Assembly: GCA_020740775.1 (NCBI GenBank) | Contig: JAHEWK010000001.1 | Coordinates: forward strand, 1,178,001-1,242,000 | Direction of reading: 5' to 3' | Length of the DNA: 64,000 bases | DNA from: Ilyonectria destructans | Taxonomy: Eukaryota > Ascomycota > Sordariomycetes > Hypocreales > Nectriaceae | Shown: in pieces, positions 12,504 to 23,816 of the stretch | How the letters are laid out: every line of letters begins with the position of its first letter | Numbering within the stretch: the stretch's first letter is position 1 | Notes under the pieces: model-generated | Database searches by the model: none | What the model was told of the DNA's origin: nothing | What the model saw: only the letters and a program-made list of their open reading frames with translations | Translations under genes and position numbers: made by a program

Positions 12504-14439
12504 ATGGCTCAACATCTTCCCCACGTCTCTGACCTTATCCGCGACTCTCAATTGACCACCCGCTTCCTTCCTGATGGTACCACTCAGCATGCGATTTATT
12601 CCACGCGAGTACAATCCGGTCGCAGGCGCAGGATCCGCGTCGAAGAAACATGGCGCAAGGAACGAGAGCTTGGTAACGGCACGTTTGGTCGGGTATGGCT
12701 CGAAGGCTGCATCGCCGGTCCTGCTACCGGCAAACTTCGGGCCGTGAAGGAGATAGACAAGAACTCCGAGGTGTCAGCGATTGACTACTCGAGGGAGTTA
12801 GAGGCTGTGGCCAAGTTTTCTCACGAGAAAGTGCGCCTCAGACCCGACCCATGTGACTGATTGTACGTTAGCTGACCCTGGTGAAAGTATGTCCACTGTT
12901 TCGTCGAGTGCTCCGGCTGGTACGAGTCCGCGAATATGGTATTTATCGCAATGGAGTACCTTCAGCACGGCGATCTTCAAAAGTATCTGAACCGGTCCTT
13001 TCCTGAGGCCCAGGTCAAGGATATCGCTTCTCAACTCGTCGAGGGTCTAGGGTATATGCATGACAATGGGTTCACTCATCGGGATCTCAAGCCGGCTGTA
13101 GGTAACTTCGATACCTGCGATGTTGCCACATGTTTCTTCTCACCAAGTCAACTAATGCAGAAGCTTACTATTCGTTTAGAATATCCTCGTCTGTCAACCC
13201 GATCCTGGCTGGTGGGTTAAAATCGCCGATTTCGGTATCACCAAGCGTGCGGAGCAGGAGAGTACCGTTCTTCGCACCATGATCGGCACCGAGGGCTACC
13301 TAGCTCCTGAGGTGATTGGCTTCATCGCCAGCCAGAGTTCCACGCCCGACTCGTTCTATACTTCTGCTGTCGATGTGTGGGCCCTGGGTGAACTCCTGTT
13401 CCGTATGATATCTAAGCGCCCCGTCTTCTTGACGAAGCAGGAACTGTTCGGCTATGTTGTCCGTGGACATGCATTCCCTGCATCAGTATTAACGGAGGCG
13501 GGTGCGAGCCAGGACTGCTGCGAATTCGTCACCAAATCTATGTTGGCCGATCCAAGCCATCGCCTAACAGCTCGCGAAGCCAGTGCGCATCCCTGGGTGC
13601 AATCGCTGCTTGAAGAGCCAGTCGCAGATCCCGAGGCACCCCAGGAGTGTACCTGGCCCGACTCGTTGTCAAATACGGGGCCTGTAACCGCATTTGAGGA
13701 CACAGCTCAATGGAGCACTGCCATGTTCACAACTATCGGGCAAACTGCGTACCAAGATCAAAGGTCCATGGCAGCAAACCCCAATCACTACCCGACCCAA
13801 GAGATGCAGCTAGAAGAGAGAAAAACCATGCAACCAAACCCCAATGCTCTTACAAATTCTGTTGATCATACACAAGTCCATAACTTGATTGGGGGTCTTC
13901 GCAACATGAACCTAATTAGCAAGATCACCAGTGCTCCACAACAAGAGGAACCAAATTCCTACACGACGCTAGATCATCACATCGACAACACAACTCAGCC
14001 GTTGACCTTGAGCCTTGCTTCCCAGTCTATCAATCAAACAAGCTCCAATTCCACCAGCAACAATCCATTCCGCAGCGCCCGTGAAAATGGCGAAAGATCC
14101 GAGCTCAAATTACAGGCGAAAGACTCCATAGAGTCGACAACTGTACTGATGAAGAAAATGCATTGCGCCGAAATAGAAATAGCGACTATGGCAATGCCGA
14201 CTGACAAAAGTACACAATCACGGCGCCAGCAGCTGATCTCCCAGAGCGATGCGATTCTCACCGAGTTGCGCAGGCGGGTGGCTGAATGCAACGCCAACCT
14301 CAACGTGCAGCATGCTCAAAAGATTTCCGGGTCGCGAGAGGGAATGGCAGAACTTGACAATGTAAGAATCGAAATGAAACAAATTGTGAAAGGGATGGGT
14401 GAACTCGGTGCACTATGGAGCAAGAATAGATCAGCTTAG
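12504..14439 (+). CDS. Serine/threonine protein kinase with long disordered C-terminal tail
   Basis: Exons 12504-12830, 12888-13097 and 13180-14439 give 598 residues. The ATG at 12504 has a good context; further upstream in the frame only a GTG is found. The kinase domain spans about residues 50-305. It has the glycine loop ELGNGTFGRVW, the ATP lysine in RAVKEID, the catalytic loop HRDLKPANILV (split by intron 2), the DFG motif in KIADFGITKR and the activation-segment end GTEGYLAPEV, so it should be active. The remaining roughly 290 residues are Gln/Asn/Ser-rich with a helical, coiled-coil-like end. The layout is near CAMK or Rad53-like kinases and many uncharacterised fungal kinases. No FHA domain is visible, so it is not called a checkpoint kinase. 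Confidence 0.88.
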
Positions 14440-15348
14440 AACGGCCGCATATTTGGGATACGGGAGGATGGGCTCCAGGATCTGTGAGGAAGAAAGATGC
14501 GAAGCTACATATAAGGCAAGGCCTACTAACTGAAGTATTCTCATGGAAAACAAGGCATTTCGGGTATAGAAGTTGCTTCTGCTTCTCGTTAAGCACCTCT
14601 CGTGGTTTGATACATGGTTAAAGAGCTCCGCCTGGATGATGTTACTTACCATCCTTCACCCTAAAGAAAGCGGTGTCGAGTTAAAGTTACACCGGCGGTA
14701 TCAATGTCAGGTCTTGTATTTGTATGTGATAAGGCCCTTGGGTGCGGTGTGCATGCTTGCGGGAGTAATTGAGGGCGGGACGGGGCGCGCCATGAATCTT
14801 CCCGATGTGACCTTAAAGATCACAGCGCCGGGCCATGGATTCAGCGGGTTGAGCTATAAGCGATCGAGTCTCTAATAAAATCAGGTAGCAGTAGCTTGTT
14901 TATTATCATGGAGTATAGGTGGGCTTCATCGTCTGCTTCCATGCATCGAGATGGCCTAACTTACAGATCTGTGACAAGTCACTAACTACCCTTGGGAGAT
15001 TTTTAACTTGACGACTGGAAATGAGCGAGAATCTCGTGACAAGTGCGTCAATAGTTCTTAAATTTTATTGATCTTGATCTCTAGAAAGAATCGTAGGCTG
15101 AAGTTTTCTATACGCTCGGGGTTCTTCATCACGTCGGTCGTCCTCTCTGTCTCTATCGCTCAAACTTTAACGACAGCGGCTGACATTATTGATCTGAATT
15201 GGAAACCAAGCTGATGGCAAATTTTACCCATGTATGTTATTGTCACTTTAGTCACAACCTTTAAGGTTCAGGGCGGTCGATCCCTTGATATATCCGGCTT
15301 CATTCAAGGTATGAATACCCTCACATCCTAGATACAGTAACAACCAAC
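14440..15348. other. AT-rich spacer
   Basis: No supported gene; short open frames only. The stretch separates the housekeeping-like kinase gene from the accessory gasdermin block. Confidence 0.55.
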
Positions 15349-18300
15349 TCATCGTGCATCAGTCGCCCGATCTACATCTGGATCAACGAGATGAATCTTT
15401 TTCTGATGTGAATAACCGCCTGAATCCACTTCTGGTAACGCGACTGCGGTCGAGGGCATTGTAGCTCTGTCATCAAAGCGCAGTCGTTCAGCAGCCCCTT
15501 GGTGTCCAAGGTGGCGAGCAGCCATGTACCATCTCTCTGCGGATTGTATATCTCGATCAACGAATATGCCGAACTCACAGTAGCAGCCCATCAAAAACTT
15601 TGCGTCGGGCAGGTCGCTCGACGTAGCCCACCGCGCGTACTTGAACGCAAGCGCCTCATTCTTTGGTACCAGATTGCCGTAGCCAAGCAGGAACCATCGA
15701 CTCAAGCTCACCGCCGCCTCTGGCAATCCCCGCCGGGCCGCAAGTTGGAGGTAGTGAAGCGATTTCGCCGGGTCGAAATTACAACCGAATTCTTCCAGCT
15801 CGTAGGCAGTCCCCATCGCCAATTGGCCCAGGGCAGATCCAAGGTAAGCGCTCTTCGCGATATACTTTCTCGCCAGAGCCGGGTTGATCACAAATGAAGA
15901 TTCCGTGATCTCAATACCTTCCAGGCGTCTGGCTATCAACATGCCATATATGTAGGCGCCTAGGGGTGCATCTTCGTCGGCAGTATCTGCGGCCTCTTTT
16001 ATCAGCGCTAGCCCGCGCGCTTCATCTTTCGTGTGACCGTGATATCCATTGAGATACATCCAACCTATGGAGAGCTTGGCTGCCGAATCTCCTAGGTTTA
16101 GAGCTTTATGGTAATGATTGAGAGCCATGGTCCATTCTCCAGATTCTCCCTGTAACCAACCTAATTGGAATTCAGAACGCCCGTGCCCAAGGCTCGCTGC
16201 TTGACGATAACTGACAGATGCCTCCGCTACGTCCATTGGATTGCCAAGTTGGCCGTACTCGAGACACATTCCCTTCAAATAGAGTGCATCTGGGTGTCCC
16301 TGCTCAGACAGAGAAGATATGATATCCATAGCGTCAGCCTTCAGTTCGCGCCCTGTGTCATAGGGATCTTCAGCGTATTCATCGATGCGCCAGGTTTTTT
16401 CAGCAACCTCCGCCCACATCAAGACGTCGCGAGCCCATAGTAGCCGCTCGCTAAAACCCTTAGACTGTACAACACGGATGCGGTCATGCAAAAGGAGCTC
16501 TTCCCTTTCTGCGTCGCTGATGGGTACGTCTTCACCATCAACTTTGGGGAATGTAGGGTTCAAAAAAGGCCCCCCGACTTCTTGAAAGTCGTACATGTCA
16601 TCGGAGTGTGTATGATGAGGTGGTTCTTGACGGCCTCCGACGGATATTGTATCCAAGTATTCCAAAGCAATCTCTATTTTGCTCTGTAGATCTGTTTCAG
16701 CGTCACGCTCTGGAGGCAATGTACTTTGCTGAGGGATCTCGCTGTCGGCGTCTGTCCGCTTCTTCAGATGTTCCGAGTCATCTTTTTGCTGGCTAGCCAG
16801 GTCCATGTCTGATGGCAAGTGTCGAGAGAGCCGGGTCACAGTCTGGTTGATAATCATCAAATATTGCAGTAATGTCTCGTTCTGCTCATCTGGATGAGCA
16901 TTCGTATCCCAGTCCTGCAGACACCTGCTGAGGGCAGCAATTGGATCTTTGAGGTGATCCGCAATAGCAGCATGGAGATGAGGACTTCCGTACATCCAGC
17001 TAATGATCTCGTGGTTAAGGCTCTCTTCAATATTTGCGTCACCATCGGCTTGATTGTCTTCTGAAAACTCGCTCATATTCGAAAGTCTGGCCAGACCATT
17101 GCTAGAGCCCAAGTCAGGAGAATCAGAGGAGTGTTGGTCTTTTGTGTTGAAATCCCAAGGAAGCGCTATCAGCGCCCAGGAATGCAGATGCTCAGCAATG
17201 TGGTCGTCTTGATCTGGCCTTACGGGGCCAGCAGGACGATTGCAGAGGGGGCATTGAATTGGTTCAGTGAGTCGTCTTCTGCTTAGGCTCAAGAGCAGTG
17301 CTAGTTGAGAATCGATGAATTCGCCTCCGTGGCAGGTGCTCACGTGTTGCTTCCAGTCTGTCTCATCATCAAATACGAGGTCTTCACTTAGATCGCCCCG
17401 AAGGGTGCACTGATCGCAAACCCAGCGCTGGGTGCTGTGCTGAGTTGTAATATGCTTGATCCATTCATCTTTTGTGGCGTAGAGATCTTGAGAATCTGGG
17501 CAATCTCCGTATACACATGAGTATGGGTTCAAATCTTGTGCAGCATGTCCCCTATGAAAACCAAGTTAGGGATGAAGACAAAAAGATTCTGTCTCAGGTT
17601 ATGAGACACAATAGAAGCATACCTCCATCTCCATTTCGATAGGTACTCTTCGGGGAGCACCTGCACGCAGTATGGGCATTGAAAGCTGCCCTGGTGAGTA
17701 GGGCAGGGTGGGTAATCTTGCTTGAAACCAGTCCGCGTCATTTTAGTCACAATGGACTGTGTCTCTTTTGCCTTGGATGGCAGGATACTAGGCAGGACAA
17801 ATCGAGATCCCAGCTCCGTCGCCGTCAAGGATCTTGTTGACTCAACGTGTTGGGAAGACGGCTGACCGGGAGGTTTGGTATTGCGGGGCTTCTCTATATT
17901 GAGGTCAACCTGCTCTGGCTGGATAATTGGTGGAAGCGGTGCTTCTGACATTGGTGACGTGGGCGGACCTTCTTTGGGTTTCGTCGGGAGAGCATCCTTA
18001 TCGAACATGCGCCTTACATGGATAATTCGGTTCCTCCTCGTGACATTCGCCTCGATGAGTTGTTGCTGAATCGGAGTAATTCGGGATGGATCATAAATCC
18101 ATGCGCGGATCACGATTTCGACTGTTTGTGGCAGCTGACGGGCGGAAACCTGGCGACAAAGTTCGTTGAATAGACGTTGCTCGTATGGGCCAACCTGAAT
18201 CAGGAAGGAAAGATGCTTCCTCAGCTCCATGTACTCGTTATCATCCATGTGAGTCTTTAGATACTCATCTGCTTTTAAGTATCTTAATTCTGCACCCGAC

Positions 18301-18870
18301 CTCCTGATTGCGATGGACATCCTCGCCAGCAGACTGAGGTTGGTTCTGATGAAGAATTTTGGGCCAGAGTCGTCAGAGTCAGGGGATGCTACTAGGGTTG
18401 TCTTCGCCTCCCCTTTCGTCCCTTCATCCGATAACTCGGACCACGGAGAATCGCTCGCGCTGTCATCGGAGTCGGATAGCTCTTCATCCGTTTCGTTTTT
18501 ATGGGTAGGCGGATCGTCGCTGACAGCTCTTGGCGCTCATCAGCACCTAGTTAAGTTGAGCTTCCAATCGCGTTAAGTGTGGGCTGGGTGCGTGTTGTTA
18601 CTTACAACTATGTAAATATTCTTCTAAAGCCGAAAATAAGCTGTGCAGAAGACCGGATATGACTTTTTGAATGTCTAGACGATTTCTCAACCGAAAGTCG
18701 AGAGAGCTTCGGCCCGTCTTCTGGGCCTTGAGACCGTGTGACCACCACGCAAAGTCGGCAGCACGATCCTCAAGCCAGTCATCGTCAGATAGTTTTGGAT
18801 GATCGGCCAAGGTCGTAAATAAAGAAGCACATTTCTCAGTGAGACGGCAGAGCTCATCTGTATGTGCCAT
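15349..18870 (-). CDS. C2H2-type zinc-finger protein with C-terminal Sel1-like repeats
   Basis: Exons on the minus strand are 18870-18606, 18535-17623 and 17551-15349, giving about 1126 residues. In order: a helical N-terminal domain (WLEDRAADFAWWSHGL), an acidic Ser/Asp stretch (ELSDSDDSASDSPWSELSD), a second helical region (MSIAIRRSGAELRYLKADEY), C2H2-like fingers from about residue 365 to 505 (FQCPYC, NPYSCVYGDC, RWVCDQC, IQCPLC), and Sel1-like repeats from about 810 to 1080 (GHPDALYLKGMCLEYG, GDSAAKLSIGWMYLNG, LGSALGQLAMGTAYE). This N-terminal plan is common in large fungal families annotated only as C2H2 domain proteins. Sel1 repeats form a helical protein-binding solenoid. The frame stays open up to an ATG at 19167, so a start 99 codons earlier is possible; the later ATG leaves room for a divergent promoter. 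Function is unknown. Confidence 0.78.
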
Positions 18871-19233
18871 TCTCGTAGGTGCTGGAAGCCATTCCAGGCT
18901 ACAAGGTGAATGTGTGTGAAGCCCGTGTATTGTCTTGGAGCCGGCTGCGGCTGAGCTTCCCTCAGTAATAGTGGCCTCAGGCCACACGTTGTTTCTCGCC
19001 GCGGGGTTTACCTTCTGGCTAGATTGTTGGTTGATATCAACGTCGGGGCTGAGCGATGGCGTCCACCAACCAATGGGGGACATCACTTTCGGGATAACTA
19101 ATGATCCCTGAAACCCCCGCGTGTTCCTTTCGGTGCCTCCCGAATTCTGAGGCCAATATTGCCGCATTTGACGTACAGGAGTGTGCGTTGTGAGTTGTGA
19201 CGTCTAATAGCAGGTACACGCATCACCAATAAG
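18871..19233. promoter_or_regulatory. Divergent upstream region shared by the zinc-finger/Sel1 gene and the gasdermin gene
   Basis: The two genes point away from each other across 363 bases, or only 66 bases if the zinc-finger gene starts at 19167. Either way their promoters overlap, which would allow joint control. No specific binding site is identified. Confidence 0.5.
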
Positions 19234-20166
19234 ATGGAAAAGTGCTGGTTCGTTCTCCCTCAAACACACTACCCTCCTCCCCAGGAGAATTGCGACAATG
19301 ACGCAATCGAACAAACTGGACCAATATGTCTCGGTCATTTCATCAAGGACCTCAAACACCTTGACCAGGTGATCAACTCGAACGGTCCCGAGCCATTTCC
19401 CCTCGACATGCCTGTGTATCGCACCCGTCCGATCGATTTCGAATGGGAAGAGGAAAAGGAAAGTGGCGTTAATGTAGACGCAACGGCTACGGTGCCTGTT
19501 GTAGCAGCAGCAGGTGTTACTGCTAAGGCCTCGCTGGGTTTTGCTTTGAAGAAGACTGTTGGCAACTACTGGCAGATTGATGAGCTAGACACCATCGTTG
19601 TGCAGCCTACAAGGGCCTACATCAACATTTGTCTGGCTAGCGCGCCAATTGTCGAGTTTTTGGAATCCGTCAAGCTTGGTCCGACATGGTCAATCTTCAT
19701 GATTACTGGGTTAAAGATCGTCCGTGGTAACTCCACCCAGAGAACTTCTCACGGGCGGGAGCGAGGTGTCCATGGAGGTCCAGGAGTGTAAGCACCCACA
19801 TGCCTGTTCTCAGCGCCATTCCGTCAATTCTATCTAATACGGCCCAGAGGAGTTGCCGGCATTGCCGAAGTTACTACAGATGGTGGCATCTCGTCGGGAC
19901 AGTCCGTTTCTGTGTCTGCAAAGTATGCGCACGATTTTGTCTGGGCCGTGAGGCTTTCAAAGATCACAAAAGGTTTCTTTGACAAGGTATGGACACAAAA
20001 GACCTTCTCCAAGGGCGCGACATTCAACATGAATGAAGGTCCTGAAGGCGTGGAAAACATAAAACATATTCTCCTGGATGAAGGGCTACGTAGCAACGAG
20101 GTGTATGCTATAGACTGTGAAGGAGGGGGAGACGAAATAATTGTTGTCTCAGAAAACCATCATTGA
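19234..20166 (+). CDS. Fungal gasdermin-like pore-forming protein (HET-Q1/RCD-1 type)
   Basis: Exons 19234-19787 and 19848-20166 encode 290 residues, close to the size of Podospora HET-Q1. The N-terminus CWFVLPQTHYPPP and the following segments GHFIKDLKHLDQVIN, MPVYRTRPIDFEWE, an Ala/Val/Gly-rich amphipathic stretch (TATVPVVAAAGVTAKASLGF), WSIFMITGLKIVRG and FVWAVRLSKI follow the order of gasdermin N-domain strands and helices. Gasdermins insert into the plasma membrane as large pores and kill the cell. In fungi they are usually kept inactive by a short C-terminal piece that a neighbouring protease removes. Here the last 45-50 residues are acidic and fit that role. There is no signal peptide, as expected for a cytosolic protein. 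The protease gene follows 383 bases downstream on the same strand. The assignment rests on remembered family patterns; a structure prediction would settle it. Confidence 0.8.
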
Positions 20167-20549
20167 GCGGATAGCTTATTTCAGGGTCGCTATTTTTAGT
20201 ACGAGCTCAAGAGATTGTGTCCGGTGCGGCTTCCGTAGCTGGAGGACCGCTACCATATTCACGCAATGCTAGGCGGCTTTCTAACTCTATTGTGATATCA
20301 GCTGATAATAATAACTGAAGATTTCTTAACGAGAGAATTTAATTTCAGTGTACGGGCTCCTTACTCCCAACGCGAAGACTACCACTGACTCATCATGCAG
20401 CACAAGTCCCGTGACCCGATGGCCCCATGACTTGTGACGAGGCTGAGCCTGATGAAGGAAGAAAAACAATCTTACCCTTCCTTTTCCTGACTGCTCAAAA
20501 ACACTTCCCGAATCTGCCTGTTGTCAGCCGTGCAATGGCCTGAGCCGAA
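20167..20549. other. Spacer between gasdermin and protease genes
   Basis: No gene seen. It must hold the 3' end of the gasdermin transcript and the promoter of the protease gene. Confidence 0.6.
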
Positions 20550-23439
20550 ATGGGTGCACCCGAGGCCTTGCTCGTCGGGTTTGCAATCGACGTGACTGAG
20601 CGACTTGCTACAATATCACAGGGCTTACGAGGAAGCGGAGAGAACCAATTTTGCCCATCCTTTTCTGCGGCTCTTTGGTTAATCAATCAGCAACTCCAAA
20701 GCCAAAAAACACCAACTTCAGAGCTTGATACTCGCTTACTCAAATTACTGAGTAATCTCGAAAGAATCTGCAAAGTAAGCAAACACCAAATGGAATCTGT
20801 GGAGGTCAATTGTGAGTGACCTTTGAGCCTATTCAGCCACAATCTAGTCTTTCGTATAGACGCCAGCCAGGTCCGTTGAGAGCTGGAAAGGAGGGTCTCG
20901 ACCTTGCGCAAAGGTATCCTGGTCTAGATCTGCTCCGTCATAACAATCGAAAGAGTGCCGTGGACGGTATTCGAAAGTTGTCTTCAGGCCAAAGGCCCGA
21001 GTCAACAAAGAGGAAGCATGATCTGCTGAAAATACTTGAAGCCTTCGGCGGTGCGCTGGTGGTTGAAGACCAAGTCGCTGATCCCAAAACGAAGAAGGAC
21101 ATCTGGACTGGCGATGATTTCACGGGCTCAATCCGAACTCTCCACCAGGTTCTATCCGAATACATGTTCTGCGACGTGGGAAACGAGAAGAGAGAAATAG
21201 CAGGGAGGCTTCGATTGGCAGTGGAGAGTGACCAAGAGTCCGATTCGCCGACGTTTGACCTGATGTTCCTCGCGCATCCGCACAACGAACTACGCGAGGA
21301 ATCTTTCCGGTGGCGAGAAACTCGAATCCGAGTCAATAAAAGGCATGGCCTTTTTGAGCATGCGTATCCATTATTCCCTTCCCAGTGCTAACCAGACATA
21401 GGAAGACCAAGTTCAAGGGCGAAGAAAATAAAGATGTACAACTGTTTATCGGTGGCCAAATACACACCACAGACTTTTGCGAGAGAATCAGTGCAAGAGA
21501 GCAATACCAACTATCTCTTGTGGTTTCAGACAAACAGCTAGAATTTGTCGAATGGTGTGAAGGGGCAAAGTCGTGGGTGCCAAACTCCCCCTCGGTGTCC
21601 CTGAACACCATTTTGAGGAACCACAAGCTGTCTCGAAAAATGAAGTATTTGCTGTCTTACCTTTTGGCCAAGTCAGTGTGGCAATTCTACTCCACTGACT
21701 GGATGGGCACAGAATGGTCAAAGGACAGCATACACTTCATGTTTGAGCACCGCAAATGTTCGAGCAACGCGGGCATCTATCTGAACGAGCCTTTCATTTT
21801 AGCACGGTTCAACCCGGATGCAAAAAGTGATGACTCAGTGTTTCGACCTCACAAATTCCCTACGATAAAAGCCCTCGGCATCCTCTTGTTGGAAATTGAA
21901 CTTGGAACAGTCATTGAGGATCACTTCGGACCAGACTGCTTTGCACCTGATGGACAGCCAAACGCCGATGCGGATCTTTATGCCGCTCTCAAGCTCTACG
22001 ATGACCCTGACATACTGGAGGATTCATTTCCACTACTGAAGACTGTAATTGGCGAGTGCCTACGGCCTTCAAAGTTTATGCAACATCGGCACAGTGTTGA
22101 AGAGCTTCGGAAAGTTCTCCAAGATCATGTAGTCGACCCTCTTCATACGATTGTAGGTCTCTATGGCCAGCCAGATAAGATTAAGCTTCGCCCGACTGTT
22201 CAAATGCCGCCCACACAGTCTCTACAGGTTACTTATCAGCATCAAAAGGTGCTATCTCAGTGAGTTGCACAAAGCGACGTTGAAAACGGACACCAGCTGA
22301 CTGGAATTTGCACGAAGAGACATAAGAATTGTTGAAGATCGCTAAGTGATAGAGACTGCCACTTTTAAGGGTTCTGTAGCAAGCTGGTAAGGAGTCATAG
22401 ATGACCGCCAATGCAACCAAAGCTGACAAAACCAGCATCGGACAGGCCTCGTCGGAAGATTGGTTCGATGAATTAGATAACCTCAACAGCATCCTTTCGT
22501 CCATGCCTGACGAGATCGATCAAACCTACAAGCGAGTTCGCGTCGTAGTCATAGACACGGGCATCGACGGGACTGACTCCTACGCCAAGCACATACGAGG
22601 CTACAAAGACTTTGTCTCCAAAAAGGATGACGTGAAGCAAGACAAGACTGGGCACGGTACAAATTCCGTAAAACTTATTTTCAAAGTCTACGCCCAAGCC
22701 GAAGTCTATGTTGCCCGGGTGTTTGAGAGCAATCACGCGAACGATGGTACCCAAGACTTGATGTTGGAGGTGAGGTGTGCCAGTAATGCACTGAAGTCCG
22801 TAACTAATCAGTGTCCAGGCAATAAAACATGCAAAGGATGTTTGGAAGGCCGATATCATCACGATTGCATCGGGATTCGAGAAAGACCACGCCTCTATGC
22901 GGAAAGCCATTAAGAGAGTCGCGAGCGATGGGACTTTGGTATTCGCGGCGGCATCAAACTACGGCAATATCAGGCAAGTCACTTTCCCAGCGCGAATGCA
23001 GGACGTAGTATGCATGTACTGCACAGATGGCCGCGCCAAAGTGTCGCCATCCATCAACCCTGCGCCTCAAACCAGCAAATCCAAGAACTTTGCCATCCTA
23101 GGCGAAGGGGTGATGCTTCCGCCTTCAATAGGCCAACGATTGACTGGCACGTCTGTAGCTACAAGTATTGCCGCTGGCCTTGCTGGACGACTCCTTGATT
23201 TCTCACGCCAGATAGATGGCCAACAACGCATAAGATGTGTTGGAAATTTGGCGAGCGTGGAGGGCATATCTTCGGTTTTCAGTCAAATGGCCAAAGGAGC
23301 ACAAGACTACAAGTACAATTGCGTGGTGCCTGGACGGCTCTTGCAGCACTTGGATGACGACTTGGAAAGGAAAGTTAAGAGAAAAAGAATATGTGAGACG
23401 CTTTCTGGCGCCTTGGAAAACATCGACTTGGATGGTTGA
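20550..23439 (+). CDS. Subtilisin-like (S8) serine protease with DUF7580-like helical N-terminus (HET-Q2 type)
   Basis: Proposed exons are 20550-20811, 20871-21363, 21402-22248 (or 22259), 22401 (or 22436)-22769 and 22819-23439, for about 855-863 residues. The N-terminal 520 residues are helical. The part SVSLNTILRNHKLSRKMKYL, ALGILLLEIELGTVI and the PLHT ending resemble DUF7580, a domain often found in front of effector or protease domains in fungi. The C-terminal S8 domain has the full triad: Asp in VVIDTGID (about 586), His in TGHGTNS (about 619) and Ser in LTGTSVATSIAAGLAG (about 769), plus the oxyanion Asn in AAASNYG (about 704). It lacks a signal peptide, so it should act in the cytosol. 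The gasdermin next door is its likely substrate, by analogy with HET-Q2. The exon 3-4 junction is uncertain; a stop at 22261 and an ATG at 22401 would also allow two genes. Confidence 0.82.
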
Positions 23440-23509
23440 TGGTTCTGTACTTGTAGTAGTGCAACGGCGGGGGAAAATGGATCTGCTTGAGAGAGTTCGC
23501 AAAACGCTG

Positions 23510-23618
23510 GGATGTGGACGCCCAACAAAAAAAGAGAGAACCCCGTCCGCTCTTCTTTGAACGAGATAAGAAGCGATAGATTAGTTGTTATGCTGGTGAT
23601 GATTGGGGTGTGATATGT
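23510..23618 (+). pseudogene. Degenerate 5S rRNA gene copy
   Basis: The segment aligns by eye with the intact 5S gene 170 bases downstream: CCCCGTCCGCTCT, then AAGAAGCG, GATTAGTTG, GGTGATGATTGGGG and a final GATATGTTTTT. Many differences are C-to-T changes (GGTGACGACC has become GGTGATGATT) and about ten bases near the 3' end are missing. The first 30 bases are hardly recognisable. It cannot fold like a normal 5S and is probably dead. Confidence 0.72.
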
Positions 23619-23684
23619 TTTTGGGGGAATTCTCTCTAGATATCGAACTTCTCTATGTGAGCCGACTCAACGGATCATCCAAGC

Positions 23685-23803
23685 ACATACGACCATAGCT
23701 CTTAGAAAATACGGGATCCCGTCCGCTCTCCCTTAGTCAAGCTGAGAAGCGGCGAATTAGTACTCGGGTCGGTGACGACCGGGGAATCCTCGCTGTTGTA
23801 TGT
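23685..23803 (+). rRNA. 5S ribosomal RNA
   Basis: The 119-base segment starts ACATACGACCATAG and contains the conserved fungal blocks GGGATCCCGTCCGCTCTCCC, GAATTAGTACTCGGGTCGGT, GACGACCGGGGAATCC and the 3' end GTTGTATGT, whose end pairs with ACATACGAC at the 5' end (helix I). It is transcribed by RNA polymerase III from internal A and C boxes. A T-rich run follows directly. A solitary 5S gene between protein genes is normal in Pezizomycotina. Confidence 0.94.
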
Positions 23804-23816
23804 TTTCTTTTTGTCT
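23804..23816 (+). terminator. Pol III terminator of the 5S gene
   Basis: T-runs (TTTC then TTTTT) directly follow the 5S 3' end, as expected for RNA polymerase III termination. Confidence 0.7.

Noticed and set aside
18871..19167. N-terminal extension of the zinc-finger/Sel1 protein by 99 residues
   Set aside because: The frame is open but would leave only 66 bases to the gasdermin ATG, and the later ATG has a good context and begins where family similarity begins. Kept as an alternative only.
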